Assembly (NCBI GenBank): GCA_019594055.1
Contig: JAFDTY010000005.1
Location: 1-44,524, forward strand
DNA: 44,524 nucleotides
Source of the DNA: Candidatus Haladaptatiplasma halalkaliphilum
Lineage (GTDB): Archaea; Thermoplasmatota; Thermoplasmata; Halarchaeoplasmatales; Halarchaeoplasmataceae
Direction of reading: 5' to 3'
In this document: piece after piece, positions 8,497 to 17,965 of the stretch
Numbering within the stretch: the first letter of the stretch is position 1
How the letters are laid out: each line of letters begins with the position of its first letter
Program-made: the position numbers and the translations under genes
Notes under the pieces: model-generated
Seen by the model: only the letters and a program-made list of their open reading frames with translations
Database searches by the model: none
What the model was told of the DNA's origin: nothing

Positions 8497-9498
8497 TCAT
8501 ACGTAATACTGTGTGTATATAATCATGACTATGAGTAGCAACAACAGCGTTATCCATATAACGATGGCTTGATGCGAAGCTTTTTTCGCTTTATCCGCCG
8601 CCCACCATTCCCTCGGTCTTATGCCCTGTGCCACGAAGGTGACGACTCCCGCAAGGTTTATGCCTATTAGATTAACGAAGAATAAACTAAATGCACCTAT
8701 GGACATGTATACATGACCTGAGCCAAGGAGCAGTCCCGAGGTAACCAGTGCGGGCAGTAGAGCCAGGGCTACCATGACGCCGATCAAAGGCTCCAAAAGA
8801 CTTCTGGTGAAGGCGATGGCTCCCGCTATTCCCGCTGCTAATGCAAGTACGATATCTCCTAAACCAAGGCTCGAGCGAGATACGATTTGTGGAATTTCAG
8901 GGTCGACTTTGAGGAGCATACCGATAACGAAGGCGAGGGAAAATGCTATCAAGATACCCAATAGATTGGCCTTCATAGCCTTCCTCCCGAGCTCGTAGTC
9001 CGCGAGTGTGGTTGCCAAGGAGAGTGCGATATTCGGCCCGAAAAGGGGAGCTATGACCATAGCACCTATTATTACCGCAATGTCATTCCTAAGAACACCT
9101 AGGGTAGCGACGATAGAAGAGATAGTGATCAAAAGTACATAATACTTTGAGAATTTAGTCTGGTCGCCTATACTGGCATACAACTCTTCACGGCTAATAC
9201 CCGATTTTTTAGACTCCTCTTTATCCTCATCTTTTTTTTCCTCCGTTTCAACTACCGGATAGGTAGCCTTGATCTCGAAGAGCAGCAGACGGAAACAGGA
9301 TCTGTCGGAAAATTCGTCCTGAAGCTTGTCTAAAACCGATTGACTTTTTTCCACCGTTACTATTATCTTAACTAATATTTGTTTTTTCGATACCCAGTCG
9401 TACCAAAAGTCCATAACCTCGGGATCATCCTCCAGAAGCTCTTCAACAAAGTTCTGATCTTCAACTGGGATCAACATCTCGATCAAGCGCAGGGCCAT
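8497..9498 (-). CDS. DUF389 (TIGR00341-like) membrane protein
   Basis: FSKYYVLLITISSIVATLGVLRNDIAVIIGAMVIAPLFGPNIALSLA is typical of DUF389; immediately downstream of the ATPase gene. Confidence 0.85.
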   Translation of the reverse strand: MALRLIEMLIPVEDQNFVEELLEDDPEVMDFWYDWVSKKQILVKIIVTVEKSQSVLDKLQDEFSDRSCFRLLLFEIKATYPVVETEEKKDEDKEESKKSGISREELYASIGDQTKFSKYYVLLITISSIVATLGVLRNDIAVIIGAMVIAPLFGPNIALSLATTLADYELGRKAMKANLLGILIAFSLAFVIGMLLKVDPEIPQIVSRSSLGLGDIVLALAAGIAGAIAFTRSLLEPLIGVMVALALLPALVTSGLLLGSGHVYMSIGAFSLFFVNLIGINLAGVVTFVAQGIRPREWWAADKAKKASHQAIVIWITLLLLLIVMIIYTQYYV

Positions 9499-9499
9499 A

Positions 9500-12325
9500 T
9501 TAATTCACCATCTCCTTTTTCATTCTGATCCTCTTGAATGCCTTCAATATCTCAAAGCTTAATAAGAATATACCCGCGGCACCGAGTACCTGAAGCCATC
9601 CCTGCAATCCTATCCCTGCAAATTCTAAAAATGTGCTTACCACGGGACCGTATACCCCTACAAATATCAAACCGACTGATAGCAAGATGGAATACAGTAT
9701 GATACGGTTGGAGAAGAAATTTTTGTTGATGATCGATTGATAATCATAACGTCTTGACATTATGTTTGCGAATTGACAGTAAGCGATAGTTAGGAAGGTT
9801 ATGGTCGTTGCTCTGGCGTAGTGCACGGCAGGAAAATCGTCCGCCGTTAAGGATATTCCTTCACGTATAAAGTACAACCAAAAGTTGCCGAAGGCCAGAA
9901 GACCTATCATAAGGGCAAAAAATATCACTTCAGCCGAAGAAAACTTGTTCAATATATGATCCTCTAATTTCCTAGGAGGTGATATCATCATCTCCTTAGT
10001 AGGAGGGTCAAAGGTTAAGGTGGTAAGGGGTACAACCTCGGCTAGAAGGTCGATCGCTAGGATCTGTATCACCAATATAGGCATGGCCCAGCTACCCCAG
10101 CCGAGTAGTGCCAGGGCTGCCAAACCCGCGAGTACTACCGTAAGTTCCGCCCCGTTGGTAGTCATGGAGGCTAGAACTGTTTTTTTTAGGTTGTTGTAGA
10201 TAGTTCTTCCCTCCCTAACCGCATGGACTAACGTAGGAAAACTGTCGTCCAGCAGCACCAGCTCGGAGGCCTCTTTCGCCACATCCGTACCCTTCAATCC
10301 CATGGCTACACCGATATGGGCTCTTTTCAGTGCCGGAGCGTCGTTAACACCGTCACCGGTAACGGCCACCACTTCGCCGTCCTTTTCCAGAAGATCGACT
10401 ATCCTGAGTTTATCTTCGGGGTCCACCCTGGAAAATATAAGGGATTCTGCATTTTTCATACGTTCTCTCAACTTATCATCAGACATATCCTTGAGTTCAC
10501 TACCCGTTACCACCGGCGAAGGTTTATGGTCACTGGACAACCCAATTTCCCTGCCTACGGCCTGGGCTGTCGTGGAATGGTCTCCGGTCATTATGAAGGT
10601 GCGTATGTGCGCCTTGTGACACTCTCTTATGGCTTCTTTGACACCCTCTTTTGGCGGATCTATCATGCCCACGAGGCCCAGGAAGATGATGTCCCTCTCG
10701 ACCTCTTCGATGGTATAGTCCCTCTTCCCTTCCTCTAACACTCGGAATGCGATGGACAGTACCCTCATGGCCTTTGAAGATAGTTTTTCGTTTACATTTT
10801 TTATATTTTTCTTGTGCTCTTCCGTTATAGGCACAATTTCTCCGTCTTTAAAGATGTACTTGCTTATAGAGAGCAGACTGTCCGTAGAACCCTTCATGGC
10901 CACGACGGTCCTCTCCTCTAGTAAATCGGCAACTTCAACGCAAGAATATTTCTCGTTGATCTCCCTGATGGAGCTCATCCTTTTCCTTTCCGAGTCGAAG
11001 GGAAACTGTTGTATCTCCAGGTTTTCCTTATCCTCGACGGGCGAACGGGTGCCTATCTTGGTTGACATCGATATTAGCGCAGCTTCCGTTGGATCTCCAA
11101 CGGGGTACCACCCATCATGGTCCTCATCGGGAGCATGTATCTCAGCGGTGGATGCCATGGTCGCGGCGTCCATCATTATCTCTATTTCATCTATCTCTTC
11201 CTGGGTCAAGGGGGTCCCGTCTTCGTACTGTATCTCCCCCTTGGGCTCGTACCCTACGCCAGTGAACTTGTAATCGTTGCCGTTGAACCATGCCCTCTTA
11301 ACGGTCATCTCGTTTTTTGTAAGTGTCCCGGTCTTATCGGTGCATATGACCGTCGTCGAACCGAGTGTCTCCACCGCCGGCAGATTTTTCACCACTGCTT
11401 TTCTGTTAGCCAACCGATTACTACCGGTGGAAAGGGCTACAGTGACTTGAGCCGGTAGTGCCTGGGGTACGGATGATACCGAGATGCCGATTGCGTACAG
11501 AAGACTAACGTATAATGAAAGACCCTGCCAGATCGCTACAAAGAAGAGGGCAGTACTCATTATTACAACTAATATCGTAAGATGCTTGGCCAAAAGATTG
11601 AGTTCCATCTGCAAAGGTGATTGCAGGTCCAAAGTCGTCTCCGTCATACCGGCTATCTTGCCCATCTCGGTATTCATGCCCGTGGCAACCACCACTCCCT
11701 TAGCGTTTCCGACAGCCACCGTGGTTCCCAAGTAGGCCATGTTGTCCCGGTCGCCAAGCTGTGAAACGTCTTTGATGGCTTTGGAATGCTTCTCCTGGGG
11801 CATGGATTCGCCGGTTAGCGAAAAATCGTTGGTACGGAGATTGAAGGATTCGATGATACGTATATCCGCTGGTATCTTATCACCCTCTTCGACCTTTATT
11901 ATATCACCTGGTACGAGTTTGTCCTGTGAGATCTCCTTCATCTCTCCGTCACGCATGACCTTGGCAGGTGACTTGATCATCTTCTTCAGCTTCTCGATTA
12001 TCTCCTCGGCTTTGTTCTGCTGAACAAAACCTATCACCCCGTTGATGATTACTATTATGAACATGGCGGCGGCGTTCCTATAGCTGCCCAGTAAAAGTGA
12101 TATTATACCTGCGATGATGAGAACCATCACCAGTAATTCCTTGAACTGAGAGATAAGCATGAGCCACCTAGGGGTTTTGTAAGTGGTCATCAACTGGTTT
12201 TTACCGTATTTTTTCAATCTCTTTGAAGCTTCTTTCTCGCTCAATCCGTTTTCGTCGGTATCGTGTTCACGAAATACCTCTTTCACGGACATCTGATAAT
12301 ACGCCTTTTCTTGTGGCATGTACAA
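9500..12325 (-). CDS. P2-type cation-transporting ATPase (Ca2+/Na+-type superfamily, specificity unknown)
   Basis: 941 aa; LTGESMPQEK, phosphorylation motif ICTDKTGTLTKNEMT, MTGDH, VTGDGVNDAPALKRAHIGVAMG.KGTDVAKEAS. Confidence 0.95.
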   Translation of the reverse strand: MYMPQEKAYYQMSVKEVFREHDTDENGLSEKEASKRLKKYGKNQLMTTYKTPRWLMLISQFKELLVMVLIIAGIISLLLGSYRNAAAMFIIVIINGVIGFVQQNKAEEIIEKLKKMIKSPAKVMRDGEMKEISQDKLVPGDIIKVEEGDKIPADIRIIESFNLRTNDFSLTGESMPQEKHSKAIKDVSQLGDRDNMAYLGTTVAVGNAKGVVVATGMNTEMGKIAGMTETTLDLQSPLQMELNLLAKHLTILVVIMSTALFFVAIWQGLSLYVSLLYAIGISVSSVPQALPAQVTVALSTGSNRLANRKAVVKNLPAVETLGSTTVICTDKTGTLTKNEMTVKRAWFNGNDYKFTGVGYEPKGEIQYEDGTPLTQEEIDEIEIMMDAATMASTAEIHAPDEDHDGWYPVGDPTEAALISMSTKIGTRSPVEDKENLEIQQFPFDSERKRMSSIREINEKYSCVEVADLLEERTVVAMKGSTDSLLSISKYIFKDGEIVPITEEHKKNIKNVNEKLSSKAMRVLSIAFRVLEEGKRDYTIEEVERDIIFLGLVGMIDPPKEGVKEAIRECHKAHIRTFIMTGDHSTTAQAVGREIGLSSDHKPSPVVTGSELKDMSDDKLRERMKNAESLIFSRVDPEDKLRIVDLLEKDGEVVAVTGDGVNDAPALKRAHIGVAMGLKGTDVAKEASELVLLDDSFPTLVHAVREGRTIYNNLKKTVLASMTTNGAELTVVLAGLAALALLGWGSWAMPILVIQILAIDLLAEVVPLTTLTFDPPTKEMMISPPRKLEDHILNKFSSAEVIFFALMIGLLAFGNFWLYFIREGISLTADDFPAVHYARATTITFLTIAYCQFANIMSRRYDYQSIINKNFFSNRIILYSILLSVGLIFVGVYGPVVSTFLEFAGIGLQGWLQVLGAAGIFLLSFEILKAFKRIRMKKEMVN

Positions 12326-12359
12326 TTACCGTATAAATCCGTCTTATTTCATACTTTTC

Positions 12360-14525
12360 CTATGAATCGAATTCCGCCGCTATCACAGCCTGACCCACGG
12401 GTATACCCATATCCCCATTGGGTATATCCTTGTGTACGAGCAATCCATGGCCAAGGTCCTTCAGCCTCTTCCTCACGGCGTCCACTATGGGCTGATTGTA
12501 TGATACTCCCCCGGATATGCCGATGGGTGAACCGGTTTGTTCAGCCACCTCGGCTGCCGCTTCAGCGAGTGCACGGGCTACGGAGGCAGTGTATGAGGCC
12601 GCCCTGTCCTCTTCGGGTGCCCTGTCGTTCAACATCTCCAGGAAACCATCCAGGGTGTATATCGTGTCTCCCTTGCGGCGGATATGGTAAGTATGGTTCG
12701 ACTTCCCCCTGATCTGCAGCCTTTCAAGCTTCATGGCAGGCTCCCCCTCGTACGTACGTTCATGACATACACCCAGGGCGGCGGAAACCGCATCTAAAAG
12801 CCTGCCGAAGCTGGTGGTGGTCATGCTTTTGGGTATGAGCTTATCGAATATGTCGGCTGTTGAGCCCGTGAAGAACGAGCCCTCCAGACCCTTCACACGT
12901 TGTATGGCGTAAACCGAGCGTCTCGGGTCTTTTACCGCTTTCTCTCCACCCAGTAAGGGAAATGGTTCCAGGTGCGCCGTCCTTTCGTACCCTACGGCGG
13001 TACAGTGGAGAACCTCTCCACCCCAGCTGCTGCCGTCGTCACCGTAGCCGGTACCGTCCACGGCTATACAAACGATCTCTTCAAGGCCGTGTTCCAGTAA
13101 CAGTGATGCGCCGTGGGCCCAGTGATGCTGCACCTCCACCACCTCCGAGTCGTATCTTTCCGCAAGTTCAAGACCGAGTTTTCTGCTCCGATATCCGGGG
13201 TGAAGGTCCACTGCGACCGCCCCTATCTCTTCGATACCGAGGAGTTCCATCAGGTGCACCACGGTTTTTCCATAGAATACAGAAGCCTCGTAGGATTCAA
13301 GGTCTCCGAGATACTGGCTCGGGTAGAGCTTTCCGTTAACGGAAAGGGCGACACAGCCGCTTTCGTCGGCTCCGGAGCCGAGAACCTGCCTGTCATTGAC
13401 GAAGGACAAATATTCCGGAACGTACCCTCTGGAGCGTCTTATGGGTGCGATGTCATCTCCGTGTACCCGTATCAGGGAATCGTCTATTCTCCGGGCTATC
13501 TCCCGGTTGTGAAGTAGGTAATGATCGAAGTCCAGCCCGAGGGCATTCTCATGGGATATTATCATGGGTTCTCCGGGTATGTTGGCACTGGTCATTACCA
13601 GTACATCCACGGAGATGAGCTCGAAGACAAGGTGGTGAAGGCCCGTATAAGGCATCATAATACCCACATTCGGCAGGCCCGGGGCGACATATTCCAGTGT
13701 TCTACCGTATTCCTCCCGTACAGGATAGATCATGATGGGTCTTCTGGGTCCCGTCAAAAGGTCTTCCCTTGTCACGTGGGCATACTTCCTTGCGGTTTCA
13801 AGGTCTTTGACCATCAATGCGAAGGGCTTTTCAGGCCTACCGTAACGTTTTCGTAACTCCGGTATGGATTCCAACCGGCATACGATGTGCATGCCCCCCC
13901 AGCTCTTGGCCACCACGATATCGCCCCTATCCAATAGCATGGCGAATTCCCGTATCCCACCCACTACCCTGCCATCACCGGCATGCAGGGTATACCGTGG
14001 ACCGCAATCCGGGCACGATGTGGTCTGTGCGTGAAATCTCCTGTCACTGGGGTCGTGGTACTCTTCACTACACCTTTCGCACATGGGGAATGGGGCCATG
14101 GTCGTCTTCGGCCTGTCGTAGGGAAGACCCCTTATGGCTGAGTACCTTGCACCGCAGTTGGTGCAGTTGATAAAAGGAAAATCTTTGCGCCTGTCTGACG
14201 GGTTAATGAGTTCGGCCAGGCAGTGTTCGCAAAGGGCGGTATCTACCGGTATGGTGGACGAGCTTTTACCTTCCTCCGATGGTATTATGCGGAATCCGGG
14301 TTCACAGTTATCCCATGGCTCCATATCAACCCCCGTCACCCTGGCCAGGGGGGGCAGCTCCTTCATGAGTGTATTCAGGAATATTTTGTGGTCCCCGTCT
14401 ATGACCACCTCCACCTGACCCCCCTTGTTCTTCACATGCCCGTTGAGGTTCAAGGCCCTGGCCACCCGATACACGGTGGGGCGGAAACCCACACCTTGCA
14501 CCGTACCTTTGATCACGAGTCGCAT
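12360..14525 (-). CDS. hypF: Carbamoyltransferase HypF ([NiFe]-hydrogenase maturation)
   Basis: Acylphosphatase domain (GTVQGVGFRPTVYRVA), CEHCLAEL..CTNCGARY / CERCSEEY..CPDCGPRY zinc fingers, YrdC-like domain, and Kae1-like HHWAHGASLLLEH / AVDGTGYGDDGSSWGGE. Confidence 0.95.
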   Translation of the reverse strand: MRLVIKGTVQGVGFRPTVYRVARALNLNGHVKNKGGQVEVVIDGDHKIFLNTLMKELPPLARVTGVDMEPWDNCEPGFRIIPSEEGKSSSTIPVDTALCEHCLAELINPSDRRKDFPFINCTNCGARYSAIRGLPYDRPKTTMAPFPMCERCSEEYHDPSDRRFHAQTTSCPDCGPRYTLHAGDGRVVGGIREFAMLLDRGDIVVAKSWGGMHIVCRLESIPELRKRYGRPEKPFALMVKDLETARKYAHVTREDLLTGPRRPIMIYPVREEYGRTLEYVAPGLPNVGIMMPYTGLHHLVFELISVDVLVMTSANIPGEPMIISHENALGLDFDHYLLHNREIARRIDDSLIRVHGDDIAPIRRSRGYVPEYLSFVNDRQVLGSGADESGCVALSVNGKLYPSQYLGDLESYEASVFYGKTVVHLMELLGIEEIGAVAVDLHPGYRSRKLGLELAERYDSEVVEVQHHWAHGASLLLEHGLEEIVCIAVDGTGYGDDGSSWGGEVLHCTAVGYERTAHLEPFPLLGGEKAVKDPRRSVYAIQRVKGLEGSFFTGSTADIFDKLIPKSMTTTSFGRLLDAVSAALGVCHERTYEGEPAMKLERLQIRGKSNHTYHIRRKGDTIYTLDGFLEMLNDRAPEEDRAASYTASVARALAEAAAEVAEQTGSPIGISGGVSYNQPIVDAVRKRLKDLGHGLLVHKDIPNGDMGIPVGQAVIAAEFDS

Positions 14526-14609
14526 ACCCCCTTCTATGGAAGGGTGGTTTTTAACATTGTTGGCCGCTGTTAGAAAACTCTTATATGTGCGGTACCATAA
14601 CCGTAGATC

Positions 14610-15257
14610 ATGTTATGCGGTGTGGATGAAGCCGGTCGAGGCCCGGTGATAGGTCCCCTTGTTGTTGCGGGGGTTTGCGTGGACTCCCATAGGGAACTTG
14701 TGGAATTGGGGGTCAAGGATTCCAAGAGGCACACGCCCGGCAGGCGGCAAGAGCTGGCCTTGAGGATACACGAGCTGGCCCGCTGCGTGATCAGGGTGGT
14801 ACATGCCGAAGACATAGACGCTCTCCGCACCCAGATGACACTCAACAGACTGGAAGAGGACCTCTTCACGGCGGTAATAGACGAGCTTGCGGAGGACGGT
14901 TACACGGTTTATGTGGACTCGGTATCCACAGACGAGGAGGGTTTCGGCAGGGGTATAGCCGCCAGAGCCATGAAGAACGTCGAGGTCATCGCCAGACATC
15001 GGGCCGATGACACATATCCCGTGGTATCCGCGGCATCCATATGTGCCAAGGTAAGGCGGGACGAAGAGGTTCGCAGGATAGCCCTGGAGCTGGATAGCGA
15101 TATAGGTAGCGGATACCCATCGGATCAAAAGACCATAGACTTTCTGAAGGCGTGGGTGAGGGAACACGGCGAACTCCCCCCTCACACCAGACGCTCCTGG
15201 AAGACCGCCCAAAAGATAATGGAAGGCTCCATGAACACCACGTTGGATGATTTCTGA
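14610..15257 (+). CDS. rnhB: Ribonuclease HII
   Basis: MLCGVDEAGRGPVIGPLVVAGV; VKDSKR; YPVVSAASICAKVRRDE; GSGYPSDQKT. Confidence 0.96.
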   Translation: MLCGVDEAGRGPVIGPLVVAGVCVDSHRELVELGVKDSKRHTPGRRQELALRIHELARCVIRVVHAEDIDALRTQMTLNRLEEDLFTAVIDELAEDGYTVYVDSVSTDEEGFGRGIAARAMKNVEVIARHRADDTYPVVSAASICAKVRRDEEVRRIALELDSDIGSGYPSDQKTIDFLKAWVREHGELPPHTRRSWKTAQKIMEGSMNTTLDDF

Positions 15258-15303
15258 AAAAGTATTTAGTGTTGGTCATCCTCACCCGTTAGAGTTGAAC
15301 ACT

Positions 15304-15651
15304 ATGGCAGACAAAGCTGAAGTTAAGAACATGCTCGACGATGTTTTGAACAGGTACCGGGAAAAGATGGAAAGCGACCACAAGATAGTCGAGAAGCTCA
15401 AGGATTTCGAAAGGAAAGTGTCCATCAAGTTCCAGGACGACGGTAACTATCACTTTACAATATCAGACGGGGTGGTGGGAGACATAAAGGAAGGCGCTTT
15501 AAGCAAATCCGACATCACCATCAACACCGACACCGAAACCATGAAGGCGCTTATAGACGGGGATATGAGGATAATGGAGGCTTACGCAAGGAAGCGGGTT
15601 CGGGTGGACGCATCCTTCCTTGATATGCTCAAACTGAAGGAAATGTTCTAG
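15304..15651 (+). CDS. SCP2 sterol-binding-like domain protein
   Basis: KVSIKFQDDGNYHFTISDGVVGDIKEGALSKSDITINTDTETMKALIDGDM; ATG at 15304 follows a short leader. Confidence 0.75.
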   Translation: MADKAEVKNMLDDVLNRYREKMESDHKIVEKLKDFERKVSIKFQDDGNYHFTISDGVVGDIKEGALSKSDITINTDTETMKALIDGDMRIMEAYARKRVRVDASFLDMLKLKEMF

Positions 15652-16940
15652 CTGTACAGGTGTGATTCGTTATCCGGGAGTTTCATGAATTCCCTGAGCA
15701 GTGCCGTTGCATAGGTACCCTTGTGCAGACCGAAGGACAGTCTCAGTCCCCCGGCTTCCTGAGAGCAACGAAGGTCGGCAACGGGCGCGAAGATGGCCCT
15801 CCTGGTCCCCTTGGACGATAGCTCCATGAGTTCAGGTACCACGAAATCCTTCTTATGGAAGCCCTCGTCCTGTATGACACGCCGCTCTATCTCCCCCTGT
15901 TCGCCCCCGGAGTATTTGGAGTTGAACCCGAAGAGAGGCGCACTCACGTAAGCCTTTCCCTCACGGACCATCTTGGATGCCTTTTCCAGGTTCCTCTCGT
16001 TTATCTCCACCGGTGTATCCAGGTTGGGGAGCCCGTTCTTGTTCACTGGAAGGAGCACATCACCGGGCATGGCGTCGTTGAGGGGATATCCCATATCCGC
16101 CCTGGCACTCACCATGCGGTTGAACAGATATGATTGAAATGCGTGTATGAACATCCTGAGTAAATTCGTAGGTAAGGTTCTCAAGGCCCCCACGTGGTCC
16201 TCCGGCTTGGACGCAAGGTGGCCTATCATCCTTCTCTCGTAGGTTAGAATATTGGGAAATACCTCCAGGGCCCCACGGTAATCCCAGGTTTCGGAGAGGT
16301 ACTGTCTTGCCCTGTAGCTCTCCTCCCCCTCGCCTTCCATGGGCTCGGCGATGTACAGTTTCACCGCCCCTTGGTAATCTCCCGTTAGCAGCCTCCTACC
16401 GATCTCGTGGGTTATGGGGCGTATGGTTCCGAATCTTTGCACGCCGAACCAGTTGGGAAACCCCCCCCCATGGTCTATCTCCTCCTTGATCACCCCGGCC
16501 ATTTCTCCGGCCTGACCGTTATGAACGTCCATATCACGTATCACGATGTCGAATAGATTTCCCGTGTGAGCGCCTATGTACAGGGCTCCGTGGGCCGTGA
16601 ACATGTCAGTTATCTCCACATTCCTCAGGGAGACCCCGGCAAGTTTTTCACTGTCCGTCTTGAACGACATCCACTGGGTGGTAACCGCCCTCTTGTCCTT
16701 GGTACCGGCGAACCCGGTGCGCCCCCGGGGTATATCCACCGCCCTGGAGATGGCCTCCACAAGGCGATTGGTCTCCCAGTTGGAGGACCATACCCTGGCG
16801 ATGGTGTATTCACCGTCCTCTGCAGCCTCCGGTAGCTCTATGACCTCGTCTACCATAAAATCCTCGGGATATTTTTTCAGCCTGCCGCCTACCCCGGGTC
16901 CCTTGGTGTAATAAAGCCCGATCCCCACCAGTGATTCCAT
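15648..16940 (-). CDS. truD: tRNA pseudouridine(13) synthase TruD
   Basis: FAGTKDKRAVTTQWMS catalytic motif, GGFPNWFGVQRFGTIRPITHEIG, FIHAFQSYLFNRM. Confidence 0.95.
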   Translation of the reverse strand: MESLVGIGLYYTKGPGVGGRLKKYPEDFMVDEVIELPEAAEDGEYTIARVWSSNWETNRLVEAISRAVDIPRGRTGFAGTKDKRAVTTQWMSFKTDSEKLAGVSLRNVEITDMFTAHGALYIGAHTGNLFDIVIRDMDVHNGQAGEMAGVIKEEIDHGGGFPNWFGVQRFGTIRPITHEIGRRLLTGDYQGAVKLYIAEPMEGEGEESYRARQYLSETWDYRGALEVFPNILTYERRMIGHLASKPEDHVGALRTLPTNLLRMFIHAFQSYLFNRMVSARADMGYPLNDAMPGDVLLPVNKNGLPNLDTPVEINERNLEKASKMVREGKAYVSAPLFGFNSKYSGGEQGEIERRVIQDEGFHKKDFVVPELMELSSKGTRRAIFAPVADLRCSQEAGGLRLSFGLHKGTYATALLREFMKLPDNESHLYS

Positions 16941-16953
16941 CTGTGTTTCCCCG

Positions 16954-17235
16954 TCAATCTTCTTTTTCCTCGAAGATATCTTTGTAAAGGTTTTTGAACT
17001 CGTCCTGGATAACCCTGGCGCTCTCTATCAATATATCCCTCGGGTCCTCCCCTTTCTTCGCGGTGATGCTCAATATCGGGTCATCTATATCGGGGTGCTC
17101 AACGGAATAGTTCACATCGATTATCCTTTCCTCGGAGAGCAGTTGTTCTACCAGGGGGTACATAACACTAGGATCATCATCGACGACCTTTATGGTCAGA
17201 CTGTTCTTCGTCTTCTCCAGTACCTTGAACTCCAT
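16954..17235 (-). CDS. rpoL: DNA-directed RNA polymerase subunit L
   Basis: 93 aa; LTIKVVDDDPSVMYPLVEQLL..V..VNYSVEHPDIDDPILSI; TATA TATATTTAAG upstream on the minus strand. Confidence 0.92.
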   Translation of the reverse strand: MEFKVLEKTKNSLTIKVVDDDPSVMYPLVEQLLSEERIIDVNYSVEHPDIDDPILSITAKKGEDPRDILIESARVIQDEFKNLYKDIFEEKED

Positions 17236-17276
17236 GATTCTCCCTGATTTGATGATGGACTACTTAAATATATTGG

Positions 17277-17918
17277 TCAACCCGTGGTGCACTTCAAAAG
17301 GTACACCATACCCAGGAAATTGCTGCCACAGTCATGTATTGAGAAATCTTCACTCAGGAGGCGGACGATGTCCCTGTCCATGTGGGTGCGGCCGAACAAC
17401 TTCGCCGTCAACATCATGGGTACGAAAAGGGGCTGGGATAATCTACCCCTGGGCTTCCCCGTATCAAGGACCACCATGCAGCCCCCGGGCTTCAGTATCC
17501 TTGCACACTCCTCCGCAGCCCTCACGGGATCCGGTATGGTGGTGAAGGTGAAGGTGGCGATTATCCTGTCGAAATGGTCGTCCGGGAAGGCGGAACCTTC
17601 GATGTCATCGTAAAGCGCCCTCGCCCGGTCCCCCAGTCCCTCCCTGTTTATCCTCTGGCTGGCCCTCCTGATCATCCCCTTGCTGATGTCCGTTCCTATT
17701 ACCTCACCGTCCCTCAATCGCACGGCTATCCAGGGAAGGATCTGGCCGCTGCCCGTGCCTATGTCAAGTACCCTTTCATGCCCCTGGAGTTCCAGGGCAT
17801 CAACCGCAGCCTCCTTCCAGCCCCTCTGGGGGCGTGATACCAGGGGAAAATTATCCACAAGGTCGTAGAACCTCGTCCACCTGTCGTATCGAAGGGCGAC
17901 CTTCTCCTTTTCGGACAT
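17277..17918 (-). CDS. Class I SAM-dependent methyltransferase (UbiE/Methyltransf_11-like)
   Basis: RVLDIGTGSGQILPWIA; FPDDHFDRIIATFTFTTIPDPVRAAEECARILKPGG. ATG at 17918 (MSEKEK) preferred over 17972. Confidence 0.88.
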   Translation of the reverse strand: MSEKEKVALRYDRWTRFYDLVDNFPLVSRPQRGWKEAAVDALELQGHERVLDIGTGSGQILPWIAVRLRDGEVIGTDISKGMIRRASQRINREGLGDRARALYDDIEGSAFPDDHFDRIIATFTFTTIPDPVRAAEECARILKPGGCMVVLDTGKPRGRLSQPLFVPMMLTAKLFGRTHMDRDIVRLLSEDFSIHDCGSNFLGMVYLLKCTTG

Positions 17919-17965
17919 ATCATGTGTTATACAACGTTGAACAGTATTAATTTTTTGTTTGTGGG

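Noticed and set aside
8228-9498. MazEF-type toxin-antitoxin pair formed by the AbrB gene and its neighbour
   Set aside because: The neighbour is a convergent DUF389 membrane protein, not a PIN/MazF/RelE toxin.
10302-11273. Plus-strand ORFs (105-173 aa) antisense to the P-type ATPase
   Set aside because: No start context, no recognisable domain; overlap a strongly supported ATPase frame.
9500-12325. KdpB or heavy-metal P1B ATPase assignment
   Set aside because: No CPx motif or metal-binding domains, no KdpA/C; the architecture is P2-type.
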